Shown: positions 16,371 to 25,542, counted from the first letter of the stretch. The stretch is 62,000 nt of DNA from Gammaproteobacteria bacterium (GCA_023475025.1 JAMCWB010000034.1:1-62000); one strand, 5' to 3'. Numbers and translations: made by a program. The notes: a model not told the origin generated them from the letters alone.

Positions 16371-18026
16371 ATGTTTGATCGCCATTACGCCGCCTGGCCC
16401 GAGCAAGTTCCGCATTTTCTCGATCTGCCGAAAACCAGCCTGTACAGCAACCTGACGGTCTCTGCCCTGCGTTACCCGGATCACCCGGCGATCATCTATT
16501 ACGGCAGTCGCCTGAGCTACCGCGATCTGGATATTCAGGCTACGGCATTGGCGGGTTATCTGCAGGCAGCCGGCGTGCAAGCGGGCGACCGGGTGCTGCT
16601 CTATATGCAGAACAGCCCGCAGTTTGTGATCGGCTTTTACGCCATTCTGCGCGCCAATGCGGTGGTGGTGCCGGTCAATCCGATGAACCGCAAGGCCGAG
16701 CTGGAATACCTGATTGACGATACCGAGGCCAGCGTGGCGCTGTGTGGCCTGGAGCTATTGGATAATATCGCGCCGCTGGTCGGTTACGGCAGCCTGAAAG
16801 AGGTGATCTGCAGCGCTTACTCCGAATACCTGACGGAAAAGACCACCCTGGATTTGCCCGAGGCCGTGCAGCTCCCCGCCCATATTCCGGAACAGGACGG
16901 CATCACGCCCTGGCAGGATGCGCTGCGCGCCCGGCATGAGCCGGGCCCATTGACGGCTGGCCCGGATGACCTCTGCGTTATTCCCTACAGTTCCGGCACC
17001 ACCGGCAACCCCAAGGGCTGCGTGCATACGCACCACAGCGTGATGGCGACAGCGGTGTACTGCTCGGTCTGGGGCAATGCGCAGCACGATACGGTGCAGC
17101 TGGTCTCGGTGCCCATGTTCCATGTTACCGGTATGCAGGTGTGCATGAATGCCAGTATCTATATTGGCGGCACCCAGGTGGTGATGACGCGCTGGGATCG
17201 CAAGACCGCGGCCCAACTGATCGAGCAGGAACAGATCAGCAGCTGGCGCAATATCTCGACCATGGTCATCGACCTGCTGTCTGACCCGAATATTGACCAG
17301 TACAACCTCAGCAGCCTGACAGCCATTGGCGGCGGTGGCGCGGCCATGCCCAAGGCGGTGGCGGAAAAGCTGATGAGCATGACCGGTCTGGAGTATGCAG
17401 AGGGTTATGGCCTGTCGGAAACCATCAGTGCTACGCACATGAACCCTTACCACGCGCCCAAGCCCCAGTGTCTGGGCATCCCGATCATCGGGGTGGATTC
17501 GCGCGTGGTGGATGTGGATAGCCTGAAAGAGCTTGGCCCGGATCAGACCGGCGAGATAGTGCTGCGTGGCGAGCAATTGTTCCAGGGCTATTGGCGCCGC
17601 CCGGAGGCCACCGAAGAAGCCTTTATCACCCTGGATGGCGAGCAATTTTTCCGCACGGGTGATCTGGGCTACTACGATGAAGAGGGCTATTTCTTCCTCG
17701 TCGACCGGGTCAAGCGCATGATCAATGCCGCGGGGTTCAAGGTCTGGCCGGCTGAGGTCGAGGCATTACTGTTCGGTCACCCGGCGATCCAGGAAGCCTG
17801 TGTGATCTCCGCGCCCGATGAGCGCCGCGGTGAGACGACCAAAGCCGTCATCGTGCTGGCCCAGGGCAAGCAGGCCAGCGCGGACGAGATCATTGCCTGG
17901 TGTCATGAGAACATGTCGGCGTACAAGTGCCCGAAGCAGGTTGTCTTTGCCGATGCCCTGCCCAAGTCACCCACGGGCAAGGTGCTGTGGCGCGCGCTGC
18001 AGGAAGCGGAATGGGCCAGGACCTGA
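16371..18026 (+). CDS. Long-chain acyl-CoA synthetase (AMP-binding family)
   Basis: Adenylate-forming ligase that activates a fatty acid with ATP and CoA. The 551 residues are typical. The P-loop-like motif A3 is YSSGTTGNPKGCVHTHHS, then EGYGLSETISATHMNP (A5), FFRTGDLGYYDEEGYFFLVDR (A7/A8 region, GD-x-G and D-R) and the C-terminal SPTGKVLWRAL lysine. No transmembrane start is seen. The substrate may be a medium- or long-chain acid; the family does not decide it. It is preceded by CCGAGGAGTTCC. It lies 63 bp before the M14 peptidase, with a repeat between, so cotranscription is possible. Confidence 0.88.
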   Translation: MFDRHYAAWPEQVPHFLDLPKTSLYSNLTVSALRYPDHPAIIYYGSRLSYRDLDIQATALAGYLQAAGVQAGDRVLLYMQNSPQFVIGFYAILRANAVVVPVNPMNRKAELEYLIDDTEASVALCGLELLDNIAPLVGYGSLKEVICSAYSEYLTEKTTLDLPEAVQLPAHIPEQDGITPWQDALRARHEPGPLTAGPDDLCVIPYSSGTTGNPKGCVHTHHSVMATAVYCSVWGNAQHDTVQLVSVPMFHVTGMQVCMNASIYIGGTQVVMTRWDRKTAAQLIEQEQISSWRNISTMVIDLLSDPNIDQYNLSSLTAIGGGGAAMPKAVAEKLMSMTGLEYAEGYGLSETISATHMNPYHAPKPQCLGIPIIGVDSRVVDVDSLKELGPDQTGEIVLRGEQLFQGYWRRPEATEEAFITLDGEQFFRTGDLGYYDEEGYFFLVDRVKRMINAAGFKVWPAEVEALLFGHPAIQEACVISAPDERRGETTKAVIVLAQGKQASADEIIAWCHENMSAYKCPKQVVFADALPKSPTGKVLWRALQEAEWART

Positions 18027-18043
18027 CCTGTCACACCGCTGCA

Positions 18044-18091
18044 ATGGCCAAATGAAAAAATAGGGTCAGACCCCATTTGAAGTTTGGCCAT
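18044..18091. repeat. Nested inverted repeat reaching into the peptidase start codon
   Basis: The outer arms ATGGCCAAA (18044-18052) and TTTGGCCAT (18083-18091) enclose AAATG/CATTT and the core GGGTC-A-GACCC. The inner part, read on the minus strand as MGSDPIF, is a widespread proteobacterial interspersed repeat. The right outer arm contains the first two bases of the M14 peptidase ATG. Confidence 0.7.
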
Positions 18092-19127
18092 GTCCGACAC
18101 CCAGGCACTGATCCAACGCTACCTGCCCGAACACCTGCAGCTGGAAAACCTGCTGCAGGTCGGTGCCCGGCACTTGCGCTACCAGAGCGTACACAGTGTT
18201 GATATCGACGGCATCAGCATACCCATCCGGGTCATCGAAATGGGCAGCCGCGCGCCGCGAGCGCCTGTAATCGGCTTCTTTGGTGGTGTGCATGGTGTGG
18301 AGCGTATCGGTACCCAGGTGCTGCTGTCCTGGCTGCATAGCCTGATCCACCGGCTGGACTGGGATGATTCACTGCGCCAGCATCTGGAGCGGGTGCGTCT
18401 GGTGTTTATGCCGATGATCAATCCCGGTGGCATCTGGTATCAGCGTCGTAGCAATCTGGCCGGGGTTGATCTGATGCGCAATGCGCCGGTGGATGCCATG
18501 GGGCCAAGGCCCTGGATGGTCAGCGGCCATCGCATCAGCCCTCGCTTACCCTGGTACCGGGGCAAACGTGATGAGCCGATGCAGCCGGAAGCCCAGGCGC
18601 TGGTCAACACAGTGCGGCGGCGTTTGCTGCATGCGTCCTTCGCCATCAGCGTGGATTGCCATAGTGGTTTTGGCCGGCGGGACCGGCTCTGGTGCAGTTA
18701 TGCACGCAGTCACAAACCCATTGCCCATATTGCTGAAGTGCTGGCGTTGAAGCGCTTGTTTCATAACACCTACCCCCACCATCACCCCTACATCATCGAG
18801 CCGCAATCCATCCATTACACCACCCACGGTGATCTCTGGGATTACCTCTATGACGAGTCCTGTGAGCAGCAGGCCGATAATATCTTTCTGCCATTCACTC
18901 TGGAGATGGGCTCCTGGCTCTGGGTGCACAAGAACCCGCGCCAGCTGTTTGATTATTTCGGCATTTTCAACCCGGTGATCGGGCACCGTAAACGTCGGGT
19001 ACTGCGCCAGCATTTGCCACTGTTCGAGTTTCTGACGGCGGCTACCCAGTGCTGGGATAACTGGGTGCCGGGGCCCTTGCAGCGGGAGCAGTTGGCGCAG
19101 GAGGCGTTACGGGAGTGGTTTGGGTAG
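18090..19127 (+). CDS. M14-family zinc carboxypeptidase-like protein (DUF2817-like)
   Basis: A 345-residue protein with the M14 metallopeptidase layout. Zinc ligands are visible as the His and Glu of GGVHGVERIG and the His of ISVDCHSGFG. The active-site Glu is probably in LPFTLEMGSW. NPGGIWYQRRSN and DLMRNAP carry the substrate-carboxylate-binding Asn/Arg pair seen in this superfamily. No signal peptide, so a cytoplasmic peptide or amide hydrolase is likely. The start ATG 18090 follows the inverted repeat and has only a weak ribosome site (TGAAG), so translation may be affected by the hairpin. Confidence 0.8.
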   Translation: MSDTQALIQRYLPEHLQLENLLQVGARHLRYQSVHSVDIDGISIPIRVIEMGSRAPRAPVIGFFGGVHGVERIGTQVLLSWLHSLIHRLDWDDSLRQHLERVRLVFMPMINPGGIWYQRRSNLAGVDLMRNAPVDAMGPRPWMVSGHRISPRLPWYRGKRDEPMQPEAQALVNTVRRRLLHASFAISVDCHSGFGRRDRLWCSYARSHKPIAHIAEVLALKRLFHNTYPHHHPYIIEPQSIHYTTHGDLWDYLYDESCEQQADNIFLPFTLEMGSWLWVHKNPRQLFDYFGIFNPVIGHRKRRVLRQHLPLFEFLTAATQCWDNWVPGPLQREQLAQEALREWFG

Positions 19128-19137
19128 ACGGTTTTCC

Positions 19138-19495
19138 GGGAGGTTCAAGCTTCCGCTCGAAAGCAGAGGCCGCTGGACGACGGGGACGTCGTCCTTCCCT
19201 GAAAGACACCGCGATCTCGAGGCTGGCTTCACCTGGGAGGGTCGAGCTTCTGCTCGACCATAGAGGACGCTAGGCGACGGGGACGTCGTCCTTCCCGGAA
19301 AGACACCGCGATCTCGAGGCTGGCTTCACCTGGGAGGTTCAAGCTTCCGCTCGACAGCAGAGGGCGCTGGACGACGGGGACGTCGTCCTTCCCGGAAAGA
19401 CACCGCAATCTCGAGGCTGCCTTCACCTGGGAGGGTCGAGCTTCTGCTCGACCATAGAGGACGCTCGGCGACGGGGACGTCGTCCTTCCCGGAAA
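19138..19495. repeat. 97-bp tandem repeat, 3.7 copies in an alternating A-B-A-B pattern
   Basis: The units start at 19138, 19235, 19332 and 19429. Odd units carry GGTTCAAGCTTCCGCTCGA..GCAGAG; even units carry GGTCGAGCTTCTGCTCGACC..ATAGAGGACGC. All share CGGGGACGTCGTCCTTCC. Units 1 and 3, and 2 and 4, match best, so a 194-bp dimer was duplicated. Each unit contains hairpins: GGACGACG-GGGA-CGTCGTCC in A units and GGTCGAGC-TTCT-GCTCGACC in B units. The array fills the gap between the peptidase and trxC genes, with no credible gene in it. Confidence 0.9.
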
Positions 19496-19504
19496 TCGAG
19501 GGCT

Positions 19505-19936
19505 TCAGATGCTCAGCGCGTCCTGCAACCACTGGCGTAGCTGCGCGGGTGGCAGGGCGCCGTTGATGCGGGCCCTTTCCTTACCTTGGTGCAGCAGGAT
19601 CAGCGTCGGAATGCTGCGAATGGCGTAGCGGGCCGCCAGCTGTTGCTGGTCTTCGGTGTTCAGTTTGCCGAAACGCACCCGCGGCTCGAATTCAGCGGCA
19701 GTCTGGGCAAACACCGGGGCAAACTGACGGCATGGGCCACACCAGGGCGCCCAGAAGTCGATCAGCAGCGGCAAGTCACTGCTGGCGTGGGCGTTGAAGT
19801 TATGCGCCGTCAGCTCAACCGGCTGACCGACAAACAGCGGCTGCTTGCAGGCACCACAGGATGGGGAGTCCTGCAGGCGCTCGGCAGGCAGCCGGTTTTT
19901 CCGCAAGCAGTGCGGGCAAGCAATAATCTGGCTCAT
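19505..19936 (-). CDS. trxC: Thioredoxin 2 (zinc-containing)
   Basis: Cytoplasmic disulfide reductase induced by oxidative stress in relatives. The 143 residues have the thioredoxin-2-specific N-terminal zinc finger, CPHC (about 8-11) and CGAC (about 27-30). The thioredoxin fold follows with the active site WAPWCGPCR and the cis-proline in SIPTLIL. Its stop lies only 10 bp from the 97-bp repeat array, so the repeats may shape its 3' end. Confidence 0.95.
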   Translation of the reverse strand: MSQIIACPHCLRKNRLPAERLQDSPSCGACKQPLFVGQPVELTAHNFNAHASSDLPLLIDFWAPWCGPCRQFAPVFAQTAAEFEPRVRFGKLNTEDQQQLAARYAIRSIPTLILLHQGKERARINGALPPAQLRQWLQDALSI

Positions 19937-20004
19937 AACAACTCCTGAAGGTATTTATCAGGTGTGTAAGGGCATTCCCGCAGATTACAAGCCAGTCGGC
20001 ATGA

Positions 20005-21387
20005 TCAAATGATGCGTGAGTAGCGTTGCGCGTTATCCAGTGCCAGATAGGCATCAAATACCATGCACACCGAGCGCACGAGCAAGCGCCCTGCCGGCAG
20101 AATTTCAATACGGTCATCGCTCAAACGAATCAGTCCGTCACGATGCATCTGCTGCAACACCGGCCAGCAGTCAGCAAAGTAACGACGGAACTCGATGCCA
20201 AAGTCCTCTTCAATCTCGGCAAACACCAGGCCGAAGTGGCAGATCAGCTGGGCAATCACGGCACGTCGCAGATGGTCATCCTGATTGCTGACAAGCCCAC
20301 GCTTGGTTGCCAGTTCGCCGCTGTCAATGGTGGCCTGGTAGGCCTTGATATCCGCGGTATTCTGACAGAACAAGTCTCCAACCTGGCTGATGGAGGATAC
20401 GCCCAGGCCGATCAGGTCGCAGTGACCGTGGGTGGTGTAACCCTGGAAGTTGCGCTGTAATTCGCCGGTTTCCTGGGCGATGCTCAACGTATCATCCGGC
20501 AAGGCAAAGTGATCCATACCGATATAGCGGTAGCCCGCCTCGGTCAGCTGCTTGATACTTTGCTCGAACATGCGCAGCTTTTCGGCCGGGCTGGGCAGGT
20601 CTTCACTGTTGATGCGGCGCTGCGGCAGGAAACGCTCCGGCAGGTGGGCGTAGTTGAACACCGACAGCCGGTCGGGCTTGAGCGCAATAATGGCATCGAC
20701 CGTGCGCGCAAAGCTCTCCGGGGTCTGCTTGGGCAGGCCGTAAATCAAGTCAACATTGATTGAACGGTAGGCCAGCGCGCGGGCTGCTTCCATCACCTGG
20801 CTGGTCTGCTCCAGGCTTTGCAGCCGGTTCACTGCGCGCTGTACCTCGGGGTCGATATCCTGCACACCGAAACTGACCCGGTTGAAACCGATCTCGCGCA
20901 GCAGCCCCATGGTCGCCCAGTCAGCTTCCCGCGGATCGATTTCAATACTGTAATCACCCAGGTCATCGTCGCGCAGGTTGAATGATGCGCGCAGCTTGTC
21001 CAGCAGGTCACGCAGCTCCTGATGGCTGAGAAAGGTAGGCGTACCGCCGCCAAAGTGCAGCTGCTCCACCACCTGGTCACTGCCAACATGGGCACTGATC
21101 AGGTCGATCTCGCGGTACAGGCTTTCCAGGTACGCGGTCGAGCGGCTGCGATCCTTGGTGATGACCTTGTTGCAGGCGCAGTAGTAGCAGATATTGGCGC
21201 AGAACGGGATATGCACATAGATCGACAGGTCACGCTGCTCGGCCTTGCTCACGGCAAGCGCACTGGTCAGATCCGTTGACGTGATACCGTCATGGAACTG
21301 CACGGCTGTCGGGTAGGAGGTATAACGTGGGCCGGCCTGATCGTAACGACGAATCAGCTCGGCATCCCAGCAAATGGCGTTGGACAT
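20005..21387 (-). CDS. hemN: Oxygen-independent coproporphyrinogen III dehydrogenase
   Basis: Radical-SAM enzyme that decarboxylates coproporphyrinogen III to protoporphyrinogen IX when oxygen is scarce. At 460 residues it is the true HemN length. The 4Fe-4S cysteines are C63, C67 and C70 in HIPFCANICYYCACN, with the extra C72 usual for HemN. GGGTPTFL is the SAM-binding glycine motif, and the N-terminal RYTSYPTA is diagnostic of HemN rather than HemW. I use ATG 21387; an in-frame TTG five codons upstream is less likely. A consensus Anr/Fnr site lies 64 bp upstream of the start. Confidence 0.96.
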   Translation of the reverse strand: MSNAICWDAELIRRYDQAGPRYTSYPTAVQFHDGITSTDLTSALAVSKAEQRDLSIYVHIPFCANICYYCACNKVITKDRSRSTAYLESLYREIDLISAHVGSDQVVEQLHFGGGTPTFLSHQELRDLLDKLRASFNLRDDDLGDYSIEIDPREADWATMGLLREIGFNRVSFGVQDIDPEVQRAVNRLQSLEQTSQVMEAARALAYRSINVDLIYGLPKQTPESFARTVDAIIALKPDRLSVFNYAHLPERFLPQRRINSEDLPSPAEKLRMFEQSIKQLTEAGYRYIGMDHFALPDDTLSIAQETGELQRNFQGYTTHGHCDLIGLGVSSISQVGDLFCQNTADIKAYQATIDSGELATKRGLVSNQDDHLRRAVIAQLICHFGLVFAEIEEDFGIEFRRYFADCWPVLQQMHRDGLIRLSDDRIEILPAGRLLVRSVCMVFDAYLALDNAQRYSRII

Positions 21388-21450
21388 GGCGGCAACCTGC
21401 AAGTAAAGACTAAGTAAGAGCTAGCCTAAACCTTGCCTGACCGGTTGGCG

Positions 21451-21464
21451 TTGACGCATATCAA
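21451..21464 (-). promoter_or_regulatory. Anr/Fnr box upstream of hemN
   Basis: TTGAC-GCAT-ATCAA; nine of ten half-site bases fit the TTGAT-N4-ATCAA consensus. It sits 64-77 bp before the hemN ATG, between hemN and moaA. Anr activation of hemN under low oxygen is established in Pseudomonas. Confidence 0.8.
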
Positions 21465-21482
21465 GGGATAACACAAGAAGCC

Positions 21483-22484
21483 CTAACCACCTGTCGCATT
21501 CATGAAGCGCACCACGGAAACTTCTTCCGGATTGAATTCGTGCCGTTCGGGCTTCAGTTGCAGGGCCAGTTGCAGGGCGGCAAGCACCGGCGCATCTGTT
21601 GCATGACTGCGGACCAGGGCACGCATATCCAGTGCGTTTTCGTGACCCAGGCACAGCAGCAGGCGGCCCTCAGCGGTCAGCCGCACACGGTTGCAACTGG
21701 CGCAGAAGTTGTTGCTGTGCGGGGAGATAAAGCCGATGCGCGATGCCGGGTAGCCCTCCACCCGCACATAGCGAGCCGGCCCGCCACTGCTTTCAGTGCT
21801 GTCGACCAGGCGGTAACGCTGACTGATCTGCGCGCGCAGCTCGGCGCTGGTGACCAGGGTTTCCGCCCGCGAGCGGCCAACATCACCCAGCGGCATTTCT
21901 TCAATAAAGCTGATGTCCAGCCCGCGCTGCAAAGCGAAGTCGACCAGGGCGGGCACTTCATCAGCATTGCGGCCTTTCAGTGCCACCACATTCAGTTTGA
22001 TCCGCTCAAAGCCTGCTTGCTGGGCAGCAGCAATACCATCCAGCACCTGCTGCAACTGACCGGTACGGGTAATGGTGGCAAACTTGTCCGGATCCAGACT
22101 GTCCAGGCTGATATTCAGCCGCTTCACACCCGCATCCGCCAGTGGCTGTGCCAGTTTGACCAACTGCGACCCGTTGCTGGTCATCACCAGTTCATCCAGA
22201 CCAGGTATAGCACTCAGGCGCTGGCACAGGTCCACAATTCCCTTACGCACCAGCGGCTCACCCCCGGTCAAGCGGATCTTGCGCACCCCCTGACTGACAA
22301 ACAGGCGGGCCAGACGCTCGATCTCTTCCAGGCTGAGTACCTGATCACGGGGCAAAAAGGTCATGTCTTCGGCCATGCAATAGACACAACGGAAGTCGCA
22401 GCGGTCGGTTACCGATATGCGCAGGTAATCGATGCGCCGGCCCGAGCCGTCCTGTAAAAATCCCGACATACTCTCATTACCCAC
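21483..22484 (-). CDS. moaA: GTP 3',8-cyclase (molybdenum cofactor biosynthesis MoaA)
   Basis: Radical-SAM enzyme that turns GTP into 3',8-cyclo-GTP, the first step of molybdopterin synthesis. The N-terminal 4Fe-4S site is CDFRCVYC and the C-terminal cluster that binds GTP has [18 protein letters not shown]; the polypeptide ends in the functionally important Gly-Gly. The GTG at 22484 is favoured by AAAAGG 8 bases upstream; ATG at 22469 (MSGFLQDG) is the alternative. It is transcribed in the same direction as hemN. MoCo is needed for nitrate reductase and other anaerobic enzymes, consistent with hemN next door. Confidence 0.95.
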   Translation of the reverse strand: MGNESMSGFLQDGSGRRIDYLRISVTDRCDFRCVYCMAEDMTFLPRDQVLSLEEIERLARLFVSQGVRKIRLTGGEPLVRKGIVDLCQRLSAIPGLDELVMTSNGSQLVKLAQPLADAGVKRLNISLDSLDPDKFATITRTGQLQQVLDGIAAAQQAGFERIKLNVVALKGRNADEVPALVDFALQRGLDISFIEEMPLGDVGRSRAETLVTSAELRAQISQRYRLVDSTESSGGPARYVRVEGYPASRIGFISPHSNNFCASCNRVRLTAEGRLLLCLGHENALDMRALVRSHATDAPVLAALQLALQLKPERHEFNPEEVSVVRFMNATGG

Positions 22485-22672
22485 AGGGGATACCTTTTAT
22501 GCGTGCTTGGGCGTACTGTAGTGCCTACAGAGCGCAAGCCGCAAGGCGGCATGCTCATACAAAAGCTATATATAATAACCGCTTTTATTTGCCGGCCCCT
22601 TGAATTACCGGGGTATGCACCCATCTAGACAGGGTAGGCAAGAAGAGACGGCATTTTCTTTCGTGCTGACGA

Positions 22673-22709
22673 ATAGAGATTACCTATCCATCGCTTAGCC
22701 TAAATTTAT
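22673..22709 (+). promoter_or_regulatory. OxyR-type operator upstream of ahpC
   Basis: ATAG-N7-CTAT-N7-TTAG-N7-TTAT, four tetranucleotides at the exact 7-bp spacing of the OxyR site; the outer half is degenerate. A plausible -35 TTTAGT (22711-22716) and -10 TATGAT (22733-22738) follow directly, placing the site just upstream of -35 as expected for activation. The rest of the 302-bp gap 22485-22786 holds nothing I recognise beyond short AT-rich stretches. Confidence 0.75.
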
Positions 22710-22786
22710 TTTTAGTATCGACGGCCAGATCGTATGATTCATCCGTCTTTTAAATCTCACACACATTCACTTACAAGGAGCTCTAC

Positions 22787-23350
22787 ATGTCCGTTATCAA
22801 TACCAAGGTCAAGCCGTTCAAAGCACAAGCGTACAAGGCTGGCGAATTCATTGAAGTGACCGATGCCAACATCGAAGGCAAGTGGGCCGTATTCTTCTTC
22901 TACCCCGCTGACTTCACCTTCGTTTGCCCCACTGAGCTGGGCGACGTGGCTGATCACTACGAAGAGTTCCAGAAGATGGGCGTTGAGATCTACTCAGTAT
23001 CCACTGACACTCACTTCACCCACAAAGCCTGGCACGACAGCTCCGAGACTATCGGCAAGATCCAGTACACCATGATCGGTGACCCGACTGGCGCCATCAC
23101 CCGCAACTTCGACAACATGCGCGAAGATATGGGTCTGGCTGACCGTGGTACTTTCATCGTTGACCCGGATGGCATCATCCAGGCCGTTGAAGTAACTGCT
23201 GAAGGTATCGGCCGTAACGCTGCCGACCTGCTGCGCAAGGTCAAGGCTGCCCAGTACGTTCGCGCTAACCCGGGTGAAGTCTGCCCGGCCAAGTGGGAAG
23301 AAGGTGAAGCGACTCTGGCGCCTTCACTGGACCTGGTCGGCAAGATCTAA
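22787..23350 (+). CDS. ahpC: Alkyl hydroperoxide reductase subunit C (2-Cys peroxiredoxin)
   Basis: Reduces hydrogen peroxide, organic peroxides and peroxynitrite. The 187 residues match the AhpC1/Prx1 class: the peroxidatic C47 in FVCPTE and the resolving C166 in EVCPAKW. Re-reduced by AhpF, encoded next. The start follows AAGGAG, and the gene has very strong codon bias, fitting a highly expressed protein. An OxyR site lies upstream and a terminator downstream. Confidence 0.97.
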   Translation: MSVINTKVKPFKAQAYKAGEFIEVTDANIEGKWAVFFFYPADFTFVCPTELGDVADHYEEFQKMGVEIYSVSTDTHFTHKAWHDSSETIGKIQYTMIGDPTGAITRNFDNMREDMGLADRGTFIVDPDGIIQAVEVTAEGIGRNAADLLRKVKAAQYVRANPGEVCPAKWEEGEATLAPSLDLVGKI

Positions 23351-23362
23351 GACCTGCCCAGC

Positions 23363-23414
23363 AACCCGGCCCGTTGCAGCGCCCACGCGCTGCCTCCGGC
23401 GGGCCGGGTTTTTT
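23363..23414 (+). terminator. Intrinsic terminator after ahpC
   Basis: AACCCGGCCCG pairs with CGGGCCGGGTT, followed by TTTTT. An inner GCAGCGC-CCAC-GCGCTGC hairpin sits in the loop. It probably attenuates rather than fully stops transcription into ahpF, setting a higher AhpC level. Confidence 0.85.
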
Positions 23415-23464
23415 ACGCCCGAATTTCAGGTTTGACACATTCGTTTTACTCAAGGGACACGCAC

Positions 23465-25054
23465 ATGTTGGACGCCAATCTGAAGAAACAACTGGACACG
23501 TACCTGCAGCACATCGTTAACCCGATCGAAATCAGCGTGTCCACTGATGACAGCCCCAAGGGCAAAGAATTGCACGATCTGGCCGTGGAAATTGCTGAAA
23601 TGTCGAGCAAGATCGGCCTGATCAATCGTGACGCCAAGCGCACACCCAGTATCGGCATTGCTGCCCAGGGTACCGAGCCGCGCGTCGAGTTTGCCGGTAT
23701 TCCCATGGGCCACGAGTTCACCTCGCTGGTGCTGGCCCTGCTGCAAAGCGGTGGCCACCCGTCCAAGGCAGATCCGGCCCTGCTGGAGCAGATCCGCAAC
23801 ATTCAGGGTGAATTTCATTTCGAGACCTATATTTCCCTGTCCTGCCAGAACTGTCCGGACGTAGTTCAGGCGCTGAACCTGATGGCCACGCTGAACCCCA
23901 ACATCACTCACGTGATGGTTGACGGTGCCCTGTTCCAGGATGAAGTTGAAGAGCGCCAGATCATGGCGGTACCGACCGTATTCCTCAACGGCGAGACCTT
24001 CGGTAGCGGTCGTATGACGCTGCCTGAAATCGTCAACAAGATCGACAAGGGTGCCGCCAAGCGCAAGGCGATGGAACTAAGCCAGAAAGAACCCTTCGAT
24101 GTGCTGGTCGTCGGTGGTGGCCCGGCCGGTGCTTCAGCAGCTATCTATGCTGCACGTAAAGGTATTCGTACCGGTGTGGTAGCCGAGCGTTTCGGCGGCC
24201 AGGTCATGGATACTGTCGGCATCGAGAACTTTATCTCCGTGCCCTATACCGAGGGCCCGAAACTGGTTGCCCAGCTGGAACAGCACGTCAAAGAGTATGA
24301 CGTTGATCTGATGACCGAGCAGAAAGCCAGCTCGTTGAAAGGCGGCGAGTATGTGGAGATTGGCCTGGAGAATGGCGCGACCCTGCGCAGCCGCTCGGTG
24401 ATCCTCTCCACCGGCGCCCGCTGGCGTGAAATGAACGTGCCTGGCGAGCAGGAGTACCGCGGCAAGGGAGTTGCCTATTGCCCGCACTGCGATGGTCCGC
24501 TGTTCAAGGGCAAGCGTGTCGCGGTGATCGGTGGTGGTAACTCCGGTATTGAAGCGGCAATTGACCTGGCTGGTATTGTCGAGCACGTCACTGTGCTGGA
24601 GTTTGCTGACACCCTGCGCGCCGATGAAGTGTTGCAGCGCAAGGCACGCTCAATGGCCAATATCACCATCATCAAGAACGCGCAGACCACTGAAGTCCGC
24701 GGTGATGGCAAGAAGGCGATTGGCCTGACCTATACCGACCGTGTCAGCGGTGAGAGCAAGCAGCTGGATGTGGCCGGTACCTTCGTCCAGATCGGTCTGA
24801 TTCCGAACACCGAATGGCTGAAAGACAGTGGCTTGCAGTTGAGCAAGTTTGGCGAGATCGAAATTGATGCGCGCGGTGCCACATCCATACCCGGCGTGTT
24901 TGCCGCCGGCGATGCGACCACCGAGCCGTTCAAACAGATCATTATCGCCATGGGCGGTGGTTCAACCGCTGCACTGGCTGCCTTTGACCACCTGATCCGC
25001 ACTGCGGATCCGGCTGAAGCCAAGGCAGAAAAGGCCGAAACAGCCTCTGCCTGA
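23465..25054 (+). CDS. ahpF: Alkyl hydroperoxide reductase subunit F (flavoprotein disulfide reductase)
   Basis: NAD(P)H-dependent FAD enzyme that passes electrons to AhpC. The 529 residues start [18 protein letters not shown] (ATG 23465; GGGACACGCAC precedes it). The N-terminal tandem thioredoxin-like domain carries CQNC, and the flavoprotein core has [17 protein letters not shown] for FAD, the redox CPHC in [22 protein letters not shown] for NAD(P)H and the C-terminal GVFAAGDAT. Downstream of ahpC with its own spacing of 114 bp and the terminator between. Confidence 0.96.
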   Translation: MLDANLKKQLDTYLQHIVNPIEISVSTDDSPKGKELHDLAVEIAEMSSKIGLINRDAKRTPSIGIAAQGTEPRVEFAGIPMGHEFTSLVLALLQSGGHPSKADPALLEQIRNIQGEFHFETYISLSCQNCPDVVQALNLMATLNPNITHVMVDGALFQDEVEERQIMAVPTVFLNGETFGSGRMTLPEIVNKIDKGAAKRKAMELSQKEPFDVLVVGGGPAGASAAIYAARKGIRTGVVAERFGGQVMDTVGIENFISVPYTEGPKLVAQLEQHVKEYDVDLMTEQKASSLKGGEYVEIGLENGATLRSRSVILSTGARWREMNVPGEQEYRGKGVAYCPHCDGPLFKGKRVAVIGGGNSGIEAAIDLAGIVEHVTVLEFADTLRADEVLQRKARSMANITIIKNAQTTEVRGDGKKAIGLTYTDRVSGESKQLDVAGTFVQIGLIPNTEWLKDSGLQLSKFGEIEIDARGATSIPGVFAAGDATTEPFKQIIIAMGGGSTAALAAFDHLIRTADPAEAKAEKAETASA

Positions 25055-25063
25055 GCACAGACC

Positions 25064-25093
25064 AAAGGGGGTACGTTTTTACGTACCCCTTTT
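25064..25093 (+). terminator. Intrinsic terminator after ahpF
   Basis: AAAGGGGGTACGT pairs with ACGTACCCCTTTT around a short T loop; U-rich tail. It begins 10 bp after the ahpF stop. Confidence 0.85.
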
Positions 25094-25107
25094 GCCATTG
25101 GCAGCAA

Positions 25108-25529
25108 GTGGACGCCGTTGACCGTAACCTGGCAACGCTGGATGAACACCTGCGCAGTTACCTGGGTGGCAACCTGAGCCCGGCCGAACAGCAGATCGTG
25201 GGTAATTTTCAGCGCCAGCTGGATCAGTTGATCGAGCAAGGTGTTCGCCCGGCCTATGACTTCATGCAACAGGGGCGCTTTGAAGATTCCAACCGGGCCA
25301 TTCTGACCCGTCTGCAACCTGCGTTCATGTCATTACAGTCCACCGCCAGGGAACTGGTCCAGACGCAGCTCGCTGCAGCCGAAAACCAGTTTACCGAAAG
25401 TGAAGAGAACTTCAGCAGCCTGCTGCGCCTGGCCATGATGATCACCCTCGGCGTCATTATTCTGTTGGTGAGGAACTGGCGCGACTGGCCAATGAGCTGC
25501 AGAACCTGGTCAGCAAGTTCCGTACCTGA
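25108..25529 (+). pseudogene. Methyl-accepting chemotaxis protein relic, N-terminus and signalling domain deleted
   Basis: The frame opens in the middle of a four-helix-bundle-type sensor (LDEHLRSYLGG, then FMQQGRFEDSNRAILTRLQP and LAAAENQFTESEENFSSLLR) and enters the second membrane helix LAMMITLGVIILLV. Directly after it, in another frame, comes LARLANELQNLVSKFRT followed by TGA (25527-25529), which is the usual C-terminal tail of a chemoreceptor. The HAMP and whole cytoplasmic signalling domain that should lie between are gone, and so are the first membrane helix and start. This is a deletion product left downstream of ahpF and is not functional. The junction is near 25468. Confidence 0.75.
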
Positions 25530-25542
25530 GCTTTGCCGGCAG

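Noticed and set aside
19138..19495. CRISPR array
   Set aside because: The repeats are direct 97-bp units with no short repeat/variable spacer pattern and no cas gene in the window.
19229..19532. Two short minus-strand open frames (FREGRRPRR-type peptides)
   Set aside because: They read through the tandem repeat and contain its repeated phase; they are products of the array, not genes.
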